A stretch of 64,000 nt of DNA, taken from Chlorella sorokiniana (lineage: Eukaryota; Chlorophyta; Trebouxiophyceae; Chlorellales; Chlorellaceae). Position 1 is the stretch's first letter, and the number at the start of each line of letters is the position of its first letter. Location: assembly GCA_025917655.1 (NCBI GenBank), contig CP084608.1:310001-374000 (forward strand), written 5' to 3'. Made by a program: the position numbers and the translations under genes. The notes under the pieces were generated by a model. The model worked only from the letters and a program-made list of their open reading frames with translations, was not told the origin of the DNA and searched no databases. This document shows positions 44,966-56,500 of this stretch, one piece after another.

Positions 44966-45504
44966 GCCGCCGCTTGCCCGCGTCCGCGCTGCCTTGGATA
45001 CAGGCTGCTGCTTCTGCCGGTTGTTGCCCGCTCAAACCTGAAAACAAAGCCCGCAAGAGGGGCGTCAGGAGGGCGCAGCAACGGCAGCGACGGCGGCAGC
45101 ACGGCGCATGGACATGGCGGACCTTCGCTGCGTCTGTATGGTGCTTTATCCCTGGCGCTCAACACTCCGGTCTTCACGACAAGCTACTTGAATATGCTGA
45201 AAACTTCCCTTGCGCCCAAAGAATGTCACAGAAAGTAAAATGTTCACGCATGCAGAAGTGATGCGTCTGAATCGGCTTATTCTCTTTCGTGGACAGTTTT
45301 TAACACTACAGCGGCCGCTTCCGTGCGCTCAGTCGGCAAACAGCTTTGGAAAGCAAGGGGAGCGTGCCGCATCATCTGCATGCGTGTGCAGCCACCCCTC
45401 AATGCTGTTCGCTGCTCCTAGTGACTCTCATATTATTGAGCTGTTGATCAAGTTGGTGCAGCGGTGGCACAGAAGCAGACGCACCTGCCAGTTGTTCAAG
45501 TCCG
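44966..45504. promoter_or_regulatory. Divergent promoter region of RCL1 and SHMT
   Basis: 540 bases between divergent starts. Lower GC around 45180-45300. No specific element recognised. Confidence 0.45.
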
Positions 45505-48500
45505 ATGAACGGCGCGGCCAACGGGGTGGCCGGGCACGGCAAGACCATGCAGGCGGTGTTCCCAGAGGCACTGAAGAGCCTGGCCGAGGTGGACCCTGAG
45601 GTGGCTGCCATCATTGAGGACGAGAAGCGGCGGCAGTGGTGCGCGCCGCCGCCAAACCGCTGCTCCTGAGGCGATTGAAGCCCACTGCGCAGCCTCGAAA
45701 CCAGCAAGGGGTTCAAGGGTTCCGGCTCAGTAGTCAGGCCGCCCTGCAGCCTCGCGCAGCTGCTGGTACCCATGCGTCCACTCGCTCTCTCACTGCCTCG
45801 GCCTTAAGCCGCCTTGTCGCGTTTCGCAGGCGTGGCATCGAGCTGATCGCCTCTGAGAACTTCACCAGCCGCCCCGTGATGGAGGTGCTGGGCTCCTGCC
45901 TGACGAACAAGTACAGCGAGGGCCAGCCGGTGCGTACCGCCGCCCGGGGCTCCTGCGCATCAAGCGCTGCCGCTGCGAGGCGGGGCCCCAACCGCCGCGC
46001 TGGCGCGCGCCTGCACCCCTCCCCCTGCTGTCCTGCGTCCTCCGCTGTTGTGCCATTGCTTTTAGGTGCCCCTCTGCAGTGCTCTCCGTTCTTGTGCCTT
46101 TGATCCTATTGCTCAACCTCAGCTCGAATCCATTGAGCGGTTGGCATCCTGCCGCGCTTTCGCTCCTCTTGCAGGGCGCGCGCTACTATGGCGGCAACGA
46201 GAACATCGACAAGATTGAGAACCTGTGCAAGCAGCGGGCTCTGGAGGCTTTCCACCTCAATCCGGAGCAGTGGGGGTGAACGTGCAGCCCTACTCCGGCA
46301 GGTGAGCTGAAGTGGCGGCGCCGGCCCTGAACAGCCGGCATGTTGCCTGCCACAGCGTGTGCTGGGGTGCCGCTGCAAGCCTTGCTACCCTCAAGTGCTG
46401 GCCCTGGATGGCTTGCTTGACTTGACGACACCTCTGCCATGTTGCGTCGCGCTCCTTTCCTCACCTTTGATTCTTTCCTCGCCTATCCCCTCCTTTCCTG
46501 CAGCCCAGCCAACTTTGCGGTCTACACCGCGCTGCTGCAGCCGCACGATCGCATCATGGGCCTTGACCTGCCCAGCGGTGGGTGCTCGCGTGGTTCAGCC
46601 CAACGGCCAGGCAGCAGCTGGGTGTCGGCACCGCGCCTGAGGGGAAGGCGCCCATGGCCTGACCCGTGGCCTGGCGGCCGACAGCTGGCCTGATTGGCCC
46701 TTGGCGCCAGCCACCCCCAAACTCCTTGTCCAGTTTCTTGAACCCAAAGTCACGTTTGCAAAGCAAGTCCCCATGCACATGCTCACTCTGTGCACAATCC
46801 CCTCCTCCCTTCCTGCAGGCGGGCACCTCACGCACGGCTACTACACGGCCGGGGGCAAGAAGATCTCGGCCACCTCGATCTTCTTCGAGAGCCTGCCGTA
46901 CAAGCTGGACCCGGAGGTAGGCCGCGCTGCGCACGCTGTGCTGCTCCGCCGCATGGGGCCGTCTGTCTCTGCTGCCGCAGCGGGGCAGGGCGGCAAAATG
47001 GCGTAAAGAAAGCTGCGGTGTGGGGTCGGAAGACCGCCGGTCGCCGGCACGCACGTTCTAGCTCCAGGCTGGCCTTGCACCTCCACCCAACCCGTCTCCA
47101 AGCCCGTCCATACCGCGTGGCCATTCGTTACCGCTTGTACCGCTTTCTCACGCCCGTGCTTGTCACCGCAGACGGGCTTCCTGGACCACGATCGCCTGGA
47201 GGAGCGGGCGCTCGACTACCGCCCCAAGCTGCTCATCTGCGGCGGCTCGGCGTACCCGCGGGAGTGGGACTACAAGCGCCTGCGCGCCATCGCAGGTGCG
47301 GCTGCTGCAGGGAGGGCGGGGGCGGTTTGCGAGAGCGGCGGCAGGGGAGGGGGATGGAGGGGTGCAGGGCAGGGTCCGCAGAGCGGCAGCGTACTGCGTC
47401 CTCGCTGCGAGCCCGCTGCAGCGCCTGCCATCCAAGTAGACGTTCCTTTTCTGGTTCCCCCTCCCGCCGCACCGCCCCCACCCCCATCCCCCACCCCACC
47501 CATGCCCACACACTCACACTCTCGTGCCTCGCCTCACTCACACTCGCCCCTGCTCCGCGTGCTGTGCGTGCTGTACTGTGCTGCAGACAAGGTGGGGGCG
47601 CTGCTCATGATGGACATGGCGCACATCAGCGGCCTGGTGGCGGCGCAGGAGGCGGCGCAGGTGCGGGGCGGCGGCGTCTAACCCTGCGCTGCACTATTCT
47701 TTCTTTCTTCCTTGTGCGTGTCAGCAGGGGCTGGCCCAAGGGCTAGGATACCCCCTCGCCGGCCACCCAGCAGCGTGCTGCCCCCCAAGCGCCATCCTCC
47801 CAGCTGTGTGTTGCTCCATGCTTGTACCGCCCGTACCGCCTGCAGCCCTTTGAGTACGCCGACATCGTCACCACCACCACGCACAAGAGCCTGCGCGGCC
47901 CCGCGCCGGCATGATCTTCTTCCGCAGGGTGAGCTGGGGGAGTTGTGTGATGCCACCCACCCGCCAGCTGGGAGCTCCTTGCCTACAACCCCCCAGGCCT
48001 GCTCTTCCGGCCGCCCACTTCGCCAGCTGGCAGCTCCTCGCCAGCACACACACACACACGGCCTGCGCTCCCGTCCGCTGCTGCAGGGCCCCAAGCCCGC
48101 CGACCGGCTGGCGCGCGACGAGGCACCCGGCACGCGGTACGATTTTGAGGACCGCATCAACTTTGCGGTGAGCTGGTGGCCGAGGCGCAAGGAGGGCAGG
48201 GCGGCTGGGTGCCACCTTGTGTTGCGGCTGCCAGGAGCCGCGGCCTCTGTTCACCTTGGCAGAGCAAGCGCAGGAGGAAGGCGGAGGGAGGAAGGGGCGG
48301 GGGCGGTCCCGAGACAGTCTGGAGCAGCTTGTTGGATGCGGGGTCAGGAAGCAGCAGGGAGTTGCAGCAGGCAGTCGGTCAGAGAGACCACCCACATAAG
48401 GCCCCCCCCACACACACACACACGCACATTGCCCCCGCCCTTGCCCTGCAGGTCTTCCCCTCTCTACAGGGCGGCCCGCACAACCACCAGATCGGCGCGC

Positions 48501-50166
48501 TGGCTGTGGCGCTGAAGCAAGTGACCACGCCTGAGTTCAAGGCGTACGCTCAGCAGGTGAAGACGGGACGGGGGCAAGTGGGTGGTGTGTCGCTCGACCG
48601 GAAGGGAGTATATGCAGTAGTGATGTGCGTTGTACTGGAGAGGGCGGCATGCTCGGATGAAGCTGCCGACTCGGAGGGCATGCAGCGCTGGAGCTGCTGC
48701 CAGGCCGTCGCCGCCGGCTGCCTGGGCGCCCCAGCGGCTGACTAACGCCTGCCTGCCGAGCCGCTTCCAGCACTGGCCCTCACGAAATGGCTGCCGCCAC
48801 TCCCGACGTATGTGCAGGTCAGGCTCAATGCTGCGGCGCTGGGTGCTGCGCTAGTCAAGCGCGGTTACAAGCTAGTGACCGGCGGCACCGGTGGGCAGTG
48901 CTGCACTGCTCACGCCCTGCGCTGCACCTCATCCTGCTGCTGCTTTTGCTGCCTATGCTCCGCAGCGCCTTGCTTCCTTTTGCGCCGCTGCTGTGCTGTC
49001 TGGGGCCGGCAGTGTGGAGTGTTATGGGGCAGATGCGCGGAACTGTGCCCCCTCCTGCACCGCGTGCACTGGCGCGCGATTAATCATGAGCGTCTTTCGA
49101 CACCCGACCTATAACAACAGTACTGATGAACCCTTTTTCTTTCTTTCTTCCCAGACAACCACCTGGTGCTGTGGGACCTGCGCCCGAGGGCCTCACCGGC
49201 AGCAAGGTGGAGAAGGCCTGCGACCTCTGCCACATCACCCTCAACAAGAACGCGGGTGGGTGGTGGGGGCGGGGGCGTGGCAGGAGCGCGGGGCGGCGGC
49301 GGCGTGACAGCGGCACGGGCTACTCGCCGCCGCCGCCGAGACACCGGCCCCGTGCAAAGCGTGCACTGTGATGCCCGTGATGCGAGCGCGCGACAAAGCA
49401 TAGCCTGGGCGCAGCGTGGCGTTGTCACTTGGCCCGGCTCCTCCCATCCCCCTGCTGCAGTGGTGGGCGATGTGTCGGCGCTGACCCCTGGCGGCGTGCG
49501 CATCGGCACTCCAGCCATGACCTCCCGAGGCCTGAAGGAGGCGGGTGAGCCCCACTCGCCGCACTCCGTCGCCAGCTGCTCCGCCCCCTGCGTTTTGCCA
49601 ACCTGCCGCACAGCACCTCTTCGGGCAGCTGCTGTGCCTGCCTGCCGGGCGCCCTCTCGGCACCGCCTCGCAGACGCCGCCTTCACTGCCCCGCCTTTCA
49701 CGAGTCGGTTTCTTCGATTTTTCGTCCCATCGTCCAATCCTTGTTCTTCAGACTTTGAGAAGGTGGCCGACTTCCTGCATGAGCTGGTGGAGGAGTGCAA
49801 GGCGGCGCAGCGCGCCTCTGGAAAGAAGCTGGCAGACTTTGTCAGGTGGGCCGGGCTGGCCAGGCTGGTACATCCGTTTTTGGTTGGGTTAGGAACCAGG
49901 GCGCTTGTCAGTATCAGCTTCAGGTTGTGGCAATGCGACGGCGGGGCGGGACGCTTTTGCAGCACAGCATGCACTGCCCCTTTTACCTGTCTCTGCAATG
50001 GCTGGTGCCTGCTGACCGTGTATAGCTCACTTCCATGCCCCCGGCTGCTTCTCCCCCTGGCTGCAGCGCGATTGAGGCCAGCCCCGTGATTGCGGACATC
50101 CGCCGCCGCGTGGAGGAGTGGGCTGGCAGCTTCCCCATGCCCGGCTTTGATGTTTCGGGCCTCTGA
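45505..50166 (+). CDS. SHMT: Serine hydroxymethyltransferase, cytosolic type
   Basis: PLP enzyme converting serine and tetrahydrofolate to glycine and methylene-THF. About 15 exons read through the whole family: [111 protein letters not shown]-type [40 protein letters not shown] (PLP-binding Asp and His); [12 protein letters not shown] with the Schiff-base Lys; [58 protein letters not shown]-like [36 protein letters not shown]; and a last exon ending MPGFDVSGL. The start follows a non-coding stretch and gives no presequence, so cytosolic. Three single missing bases (46272-46276 G5, 47899-47902 C4, 49183-49185 C3) create false stops. All splice sites are GT-AG. Confidence 0.96.
48408..48426. 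repeat. CA repeat in an SHMT intron
   Basis: Short (CA)n tract next to the branch-point/polypyrimidine region of an SHMT intron. Confidence 0.7.
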
Positions 50167-50585
50167 GCGGCTGACAGCCAGCACCGCTGGGAAGCGCCTG
50201 CCGTGAGCGGGATGATGCAGCGTCCAAGCTTGGCCGCTCCCTGCAGCTGCTAACCAGGCTGTCGCATCTTGTTTCATAACTGAGTGTGTTGCATATTTGC
50301 ATGCCTGCTCTCTCCTGGGCGCCACGTCATTCATCCCCCAGAACCTAATCCGCTGCCTTCCGCACGACTGTGACCAGCAGTCGGCACAGGCCTGTGCGCC
50401 TCTGCTCGCTCCTCGTCGCCGGCTGGCCCCTTTGATTCCTTTGCGCACCCCTGATTCATGCCGCAGCGTGATTGTTACGCATGCCACGCTTGATCCTTGA
50501 ATGATCAGCAGAAGCTGACAGAAGCTGGCAGAAGACTGGAAGATCACGACTCAAAGCATGTTCAGGGTGGCAGCAGAGGGGGCCG
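50167..50585. other. Convergent 3' region of SHMT and DDB1
   Basis: About 420 bases between convergent stops. No TGTAA on either strand was found. Nothing coding recognised. Confidence 0.4.
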
Positions 50586-53500
50586 TCAGTGCAGCCGGCT
50601 CAGCTCCTCAACCAGCTGCGTGACGGCTTCCAGGGTGGCGCCGCCGCCCATGGCTGCCACCACCGCTTCTGCGCTGTCCCGCCTGCCAAAGGGTGGAAAG
50701 TGGGGGTTGAGCAAGTGGGATGGCAACGGGAGCTTGGCAGCAAGGCACATGCAAGGGAGCGCACAGGCAGGCTGCCAGACCAGCCGTCGCAATCCTGCGG
50801 CGCTCTTGTAGAGCAGACGGCACGCGCCTCAGCTGCAATCAACCCGCCGGAGCAGCAGGCCGGCTGTGCAGCGCAACAGGCAGCAAGCCGGCTGTGCAGC
50901 GAGCCACTCACTTGAGGTCCAGGAACTGTTCGATCAAATCGCCATCCACAAACTGGCGCGCAGGCGTGGGGGCTGGTGCTGGTTGCTGAACGCGCGCCAC
51001 TGCGGCACGCGAGGGGCGGGGCGAGGCGATGCCGGCGCTGGGGGTAAGCCGAGAGGCGGCGCGCGGTGCAGGGCAGCCCACCTCGGCTGACTGGCTCGGG
51101 CTGACCGGCTGAAAGATGCACAACGCAAGCACTTGATCTTCCCATCATCACTTCCGTAAACCTCTCCAACAGGTGTTTGCAGGAATCAGCACCCACCTGC
51201 GCGTGGTCAAAGCCGCCCACGCCCTTCACCACCTTACGCATGGCTGCCTGCAGCGCTTCCAGCAGCTGGTACTGCGCCGTGGGCAGGCTGGCGACCACGC
51301 CAATCACGCCGTTGATGGTGCCAAACAGGAGGGTGGGGATCTTGGACAGCTCTGCGCCACACCAGGGAAAGTACCAGCAACTCAAGCAATGCTTGCATGC
51401 AGCAGCAACGCGCGTGGCGGCAGCAGGCTGGCATAGCAGCCAGACGGCGGCAGTCCACATGGTGTGCGGAGCAGGGCAGCAAGGCAAGCGAGCGCGTTAC
51501 GGCAGCCGCATCGCGCTGAAAGGAAGCAGCGCTGCTGGCGGCGCGGGGGCGGCTGCGGCGGGGCACCGGAGTCGGGCAGGCGCATGACAAGGGAGCCGTG
51601 CTGGAAGCGGTTGACAAACTCGCCGAGGTGGTACCGCCCCACGGTCTGCAGTACAGCAGCACAACAGGATCCCTTGTGGGGTCGGAGACGGCAGGCAAAC
51701 ACAGGAGAGCGGCGCCTTGGTTGCAGGGCGCGGGTCAGACCACCGCCGACAAGCCGCCCGGCAGCCCCACCCGGCCCGGGGTGGGCTCAAGCGCAGTCCC
51801 AGTGAGGGCAGGTATTGACCGGGGCAGGTAGGAGCATCGGCCTGGGAGCTGGTCCCCCACACACGCACCTCCAGCCGGCTTCGATCCTCGTCGGTGGCGG
51901 CGTCGGCGTTGCGCCTCACCGTGAACAGGTTGTAGCTGTTCTCCGCGCCTGGGCGCAAGCAGGGGGCCGGCCACGCGTGAGCGATGGGAGGGTGCGACGC
52001 AGGCGCAGCATCGGGCCGGCTGGAACAAGCGGCTCACGACACGCCAGGCGCAGCAGCTCTGGCGCAGTTTGAAATGGGCTGCCTCCAGCACGCTGCCGCT
52101 GTGCCCGTGCATGACGGGCACAGGCAATACACAGGGGCGCCTGCAATAGGCAGTACAGCCGCGCCGCGCCCCCTCTCCCCCTCCCCCTTCCCCGAATACA
52201 CACACACATACACATAGGAAAAATAATAATAGAAGGAAAAGAAAAAGAAGAAGAAGAAGAAGAAGAAGAAGAAGAAGAAGAAAACACCCATCCCCCGCCA
52301 TCCCCAGCCCACCCAGGTAAGTGTCGTCATCCAGGGCAGCCACAGCGCTCATCCAGTTGGGGTGGAAGTCGCGGGCGCGCAGCTCCAGGGCCCCCTCCCC
52401 ATCCGCCTCCTTCCACACCAGCAGCTGGATCGACTTCATAAGGTCGCCTGCACAGGGGTTGCAGAACGCGTTAGCCCGTAAACGCAGCAGAAGCTTTGCA
52501 AGGCAGGGAGGAGCAGGCGTGAGAGGTACGAGCACGGAGACGGGAGATGGGGACCAGATGGCCCTTGGGTGGGGCCTGTCCCGCAGGCAACAGGCAGCCA
52601 AGATCGCGGCGCAGCCCGCAACGAGCGACAGCGTGCACAGCACGGCGCACAGCATGTACTGCGTGCGAGTGCAGCGCCCAGCGCGAGGCAACGGAGCACG
52701 AGGTGCGACCACAGCATGCAGAGCGTGACTCACCCACCACCACCAGATCGCCGCGGGTGGCGAGGTACAGCGCCAGCACGTGTCCCGCGTGGCTGCACTC
52801 TGGAGAGAGCACGCGTGCGCCGTCGCCCTGCTCCTGCCACCTGCAGAAGCGCAAGCGGAGCACAGGCGGCGGCGTGGGCGGGGCGAGCGGCGGATGCAAG
52901 CTGGGAGGGAAAAAGAGCGTGGGAAGGGAGCAGGGGAAGGACAGGAAGGTAAGGGGCGGGGTGGGGGTTGACACCTTGGCGAAATGCATGGCGAAGGAGA
53001 GGGGGCCGAGCTGGTCGAGGGTGGAAGCCGACCGGCTGCTAGCCCCGCATCACGACGCACTTGTACATCTGCACGCGGCTGTTGATGCCCGCCAGCAGCC
53101 GTCCCTGGAACTCGGCCAGCGCATACACCGCGCCCGCGTCTCCTTCTCGCTGACCACCGAGAACTTGCCGCCCGCCGCCGCCAGCACAAAGATGCGGCCC
53201 TGCACGGCAGCGGAAGCCTCGTGTGGGGCGGCAGCATGCGAATGTAGTGGCGGGTGGCCAAGCTGGTGGTGTGAGTGTGCGTGAGAGGGTGGTGGAGGGG
53301 TTAGCTGGTGATCACTCGCGCGGAGCCGCCTTAAGGCTTCCCTTAGCTGTTCCCCTGTGACCGCTCGCTGCAGGCAGGCATTCCAGATGCACGCAGCCCG
53401 ATGCTTGCCCCGCGCCCCGACACTGCGCGCTGCAGGGAGCCCCCTCCCTGCCAGCCTCGCCTTGGTGGGTTCTGGTTCTTCGGGTGGAGCAAAGGCGGTG

Positions 53501-56500
53501 CCCACCACGTAGTACGTGGCCGGGTCGTTGGCTAGCCGCGTGCTGCAGGGAACAACAGGAAGCAACTGTGACACACGCGGGCAGGTGGGCAGAGGAGGCC
53601 AGAAGGCGATAGAGACAAGGGGAAGGAGCATGCAGGCAACAGTTCAACACAGTGAACCATCAGCGTGTTCGCACCCCCCCGCCCCCTCCAGGGCTTGCAG
53701 CAGCAGCGGGAGCAGCATGTGTGGGCCTGCGCCGCGGCACTCGCCTGATCAGGCTGCAGGCCAGCTCGTGCTGCTGCAGCTGCAGGCGGTCCAGCAGCTC
53801 AAAGGTCTGCTCGTCCACCAGCCGCACGCTATCGCCGCCCTCTGCAGCAACACACAAGGAAAGAGGGGGCAGGTGGAAGAAAGCAATGACCTGGCCGGCG
53901 CAAGGAGGCCGACTGGATGGCGGAGCTGGGAACTGGACCAACAGCAAGCCAGCAAGCTGCAACAGGCAGCCCAGTCGCCGCCGTGCGCCCGGCGCTGCTA
54001 CCATGTGCTGTGTGCTCCACACCACCAGGAAGGCCCTTCCTCCCCAGTGCACCTCCCGTGATGGTGGCCTGAGTGCACGTCACCGCAAACGTGCGGCTGC
54101 CCTCCTGGTGCGCTATGCGCCGCGGCTGCTCCCGAGCGGCACCGAGCGCACGTGAAGCTTCTGCGGGAGGGAGGGCGGCAGACGTGTGGCGGCGGGTGGG
54201 ACACCAGCCTGCCTGCTGCTTCATGTTCGTCACGTCTTCATACTTCATGCTTCCTTCCTGCCCTTGCGGAAGGTTTCGACTCGTCCCCTTGCACAAACCC
54301 CACCTGGATCTCGTCGATGGCGCCGATGAGCAGCGAGTCGGGCTTGCCCAGCGCCAGGCTGTCGGGGAAGGCGGCGGTGTTGAAGGGGGCCATGTGGCTC
54401 ACCTGCAGGGGAATAGTTGTTCGGGGGTGGGGGGGGGGGGGCGCGCAACTTTAAGGACAGTGTGCAGGAAGGGGCAAGGCAGGGATTTCAGCAGCAGGGA
54501 CAGGGCAGCAGCTTCACCAATCAAAAGGCACCTCCCTTTTCCTTACCTCGTTTTCATTGAGGTTTGAGTAGAGCAGCTTGCGGTTGGCCGAGTATATGAC
54601 CGTGGGGCGGTCCGAGGCAGCAAACACTGCGGCGGCGCGCCGCGGCTCCTGCGCCATGTGACAGGGGGTGGTACCCAGGAGTAAGTACATGGTTAACAGG
54701 AAAGGGGTGGGGGTGGGGGGGTGGTGGTGGTGGGGGGGGGCGGGCGCGCGCGCGCCAGCGCGGGCGCGGCGGCGTAGCGCAGCCAGGATAGCACACCTGA
54801 AGGGGCGCAGCAAGATGGGACGGGTGCCCAGCGCAATCTTCTTTCTGTCTGCCGGCCCGTCTGCTTCCAATCTGCGCCCATGACAGAAAACCAACTAGGC
54901 ATTTGCTGAAAGCCGCAGCCGACTGCTTGCAACTGCGGCTTGGCAGGCAGGGGAGCGACTGCCGGCCTGCTGCAATGACGCAAGGCTGGCAGCACCGCCC
55001 GGCTGACCGACGGTTGACCAGCGTTTGAACAGCCGGGCCTTCCTTCCCACCTGTAGTTGACCAGCTGGCCGTCGCCCAGACCGAAGAGTAGATACGTGTC
55101 GCCCTCAAACTGAGCAAACAGGGTGCTGCAATGTGGCGCAAGGCAGGGGAAGCAGGGTACGTGCGGGGGGGAGGCGGGCTAAGGGTGACCAGCAGGCCTG
55201 CCATAGTTACTCTGCGCAACCAAGGTTGACCCCTGAAGTATGGCGCTGCAGCGGAGCGCGTGCAGCAGCCAAGCACCCCACACGTTGCTATGCCCTGGAT
55301 GCTGCACCGTGCCCTGTTGCCCCACAAACAACCAAACGCAGCCACCTGCAGCGGGTAGGGTGCTTGGCTGCTGCATTGTGCCCTCCTGTCCCGCAAACAA
55401 TGCCCCTCAAACAACCAAACGCAGCCACCTGCAGCGGGTAGGGTGCTTGGCTGCTGCATTGTGCCCTCCTGTCCCGCAAACAATGCCCCTCAAACAACCA
55501 AACGCAGCCACCTGCGCGGGATGACGTCGGTGGGGAGCTTCTCCGAGAAGAGGGGCTTGAGGGAGGGCAGGGCGTAGATGGCTGCCTCCATGCCCCAGGT
55601 CCCCACCGCCACCGCCTCCGCTCGCTCGGGGCTGCTGCCTGCGAGAGGGAAAGCGAGTGGAGCCCTCCCGGTGTGAGAGCCAGCCCAAAGTCGGGAAGAG
55701 TGACAGGTGCGGCTTTAAACGCAGCGAGTCCAGCCTGCATAAATTTTCCATATTTCACAGGCCGGAGAAAATGGCCCCCACAGGCTGCCGCACCACGCTG
55801 CAGCTGCTGCACGGCAGATGAGCCCGCGCTGCCCGGCAGCCACGCGCAGGGAGGCGTCCGATGTGCTCAAAGCGCCAAGCTGGGCAGGGTTGGGCAGCCA
55901 GCCCATGGGCGCTCGGCTCACCGACTGGCGAGATGTCGAGGCATGCGATGTCGCTGTCCAGCTGCAGCCGCCCCTTCTCTTCCAGCGAGCCCTCCCCCAC
56001 CTCGAGGTACACAAGCGTCCTGCCCCCACAGCAAGCACCAGCTGCGAGGGGCTGGCGGCGGCGACCGTCACACGGCCGTCGGCCCCCGGCTCCCACCGCG
56101 CCGCCAGCTGCTGGCTGTGGCAGTCTATGAGGCGGGCGGATGTGGCCGTGACTTGCACAAACTGGTCGTGCAGCGTGTTGGCGCAGCACAGCGTCTGCAC
56201 AAGGGGGAGGTTTACAAGTGATGTGAGGGTTTGTGGGTGGGCGGGGAGGATCGCATCAGGCTGCACTGCTGGTCAAGCCAGAGGAACAAGCTATGGGAAG
56301 CAAGGGTGCATGAGCTGCAGCCAGCCGCTGGGCCTGAACACTGCGGGTGCCTCGGCTGCCCCCGGGGCAGTGCGCCAGCAGCACCCTGCTAACTCACCAG
56401 CGCAGAGCCGTCAAAGCCAGGGATGTCCGCCTCATCCAGCTCGTCAGCTGCACAGACACGGCAGGAGGGCTGACTCAGGGAGAGCTTAGCAGCCACCGCA

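Noticed and set aside
45505-45640. Organelle presequence on SHMT
   Set aside because: The first exon begins only about 20 residues before the conserved LAEVDPEV block and has no basic, Ser/Ala-rich leader.
46272-46285. In-frame TGA in SHMT after NPEQWG, suggesting a selenocysteine or stop-codon readthrough
   Set aside because: One extra G in the adjacent G run restores the expected [10 protein letters not shown] exactly. The same kind of break recurs in many genes, so it is a sequence error.
52236-52284. GAA tract as a coding poly-Glu or poly-Lys segment
   Set aside because: It lies between DDB1 exons in an intron, and the protein family has no such insertion there.
55325-55513. 83-bp repeats as a CRISPR-like array
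   Set aside because: The units are identical head-to-tail copies with no variable spacers and lie in a spliced intron of a eukaryotic gene.
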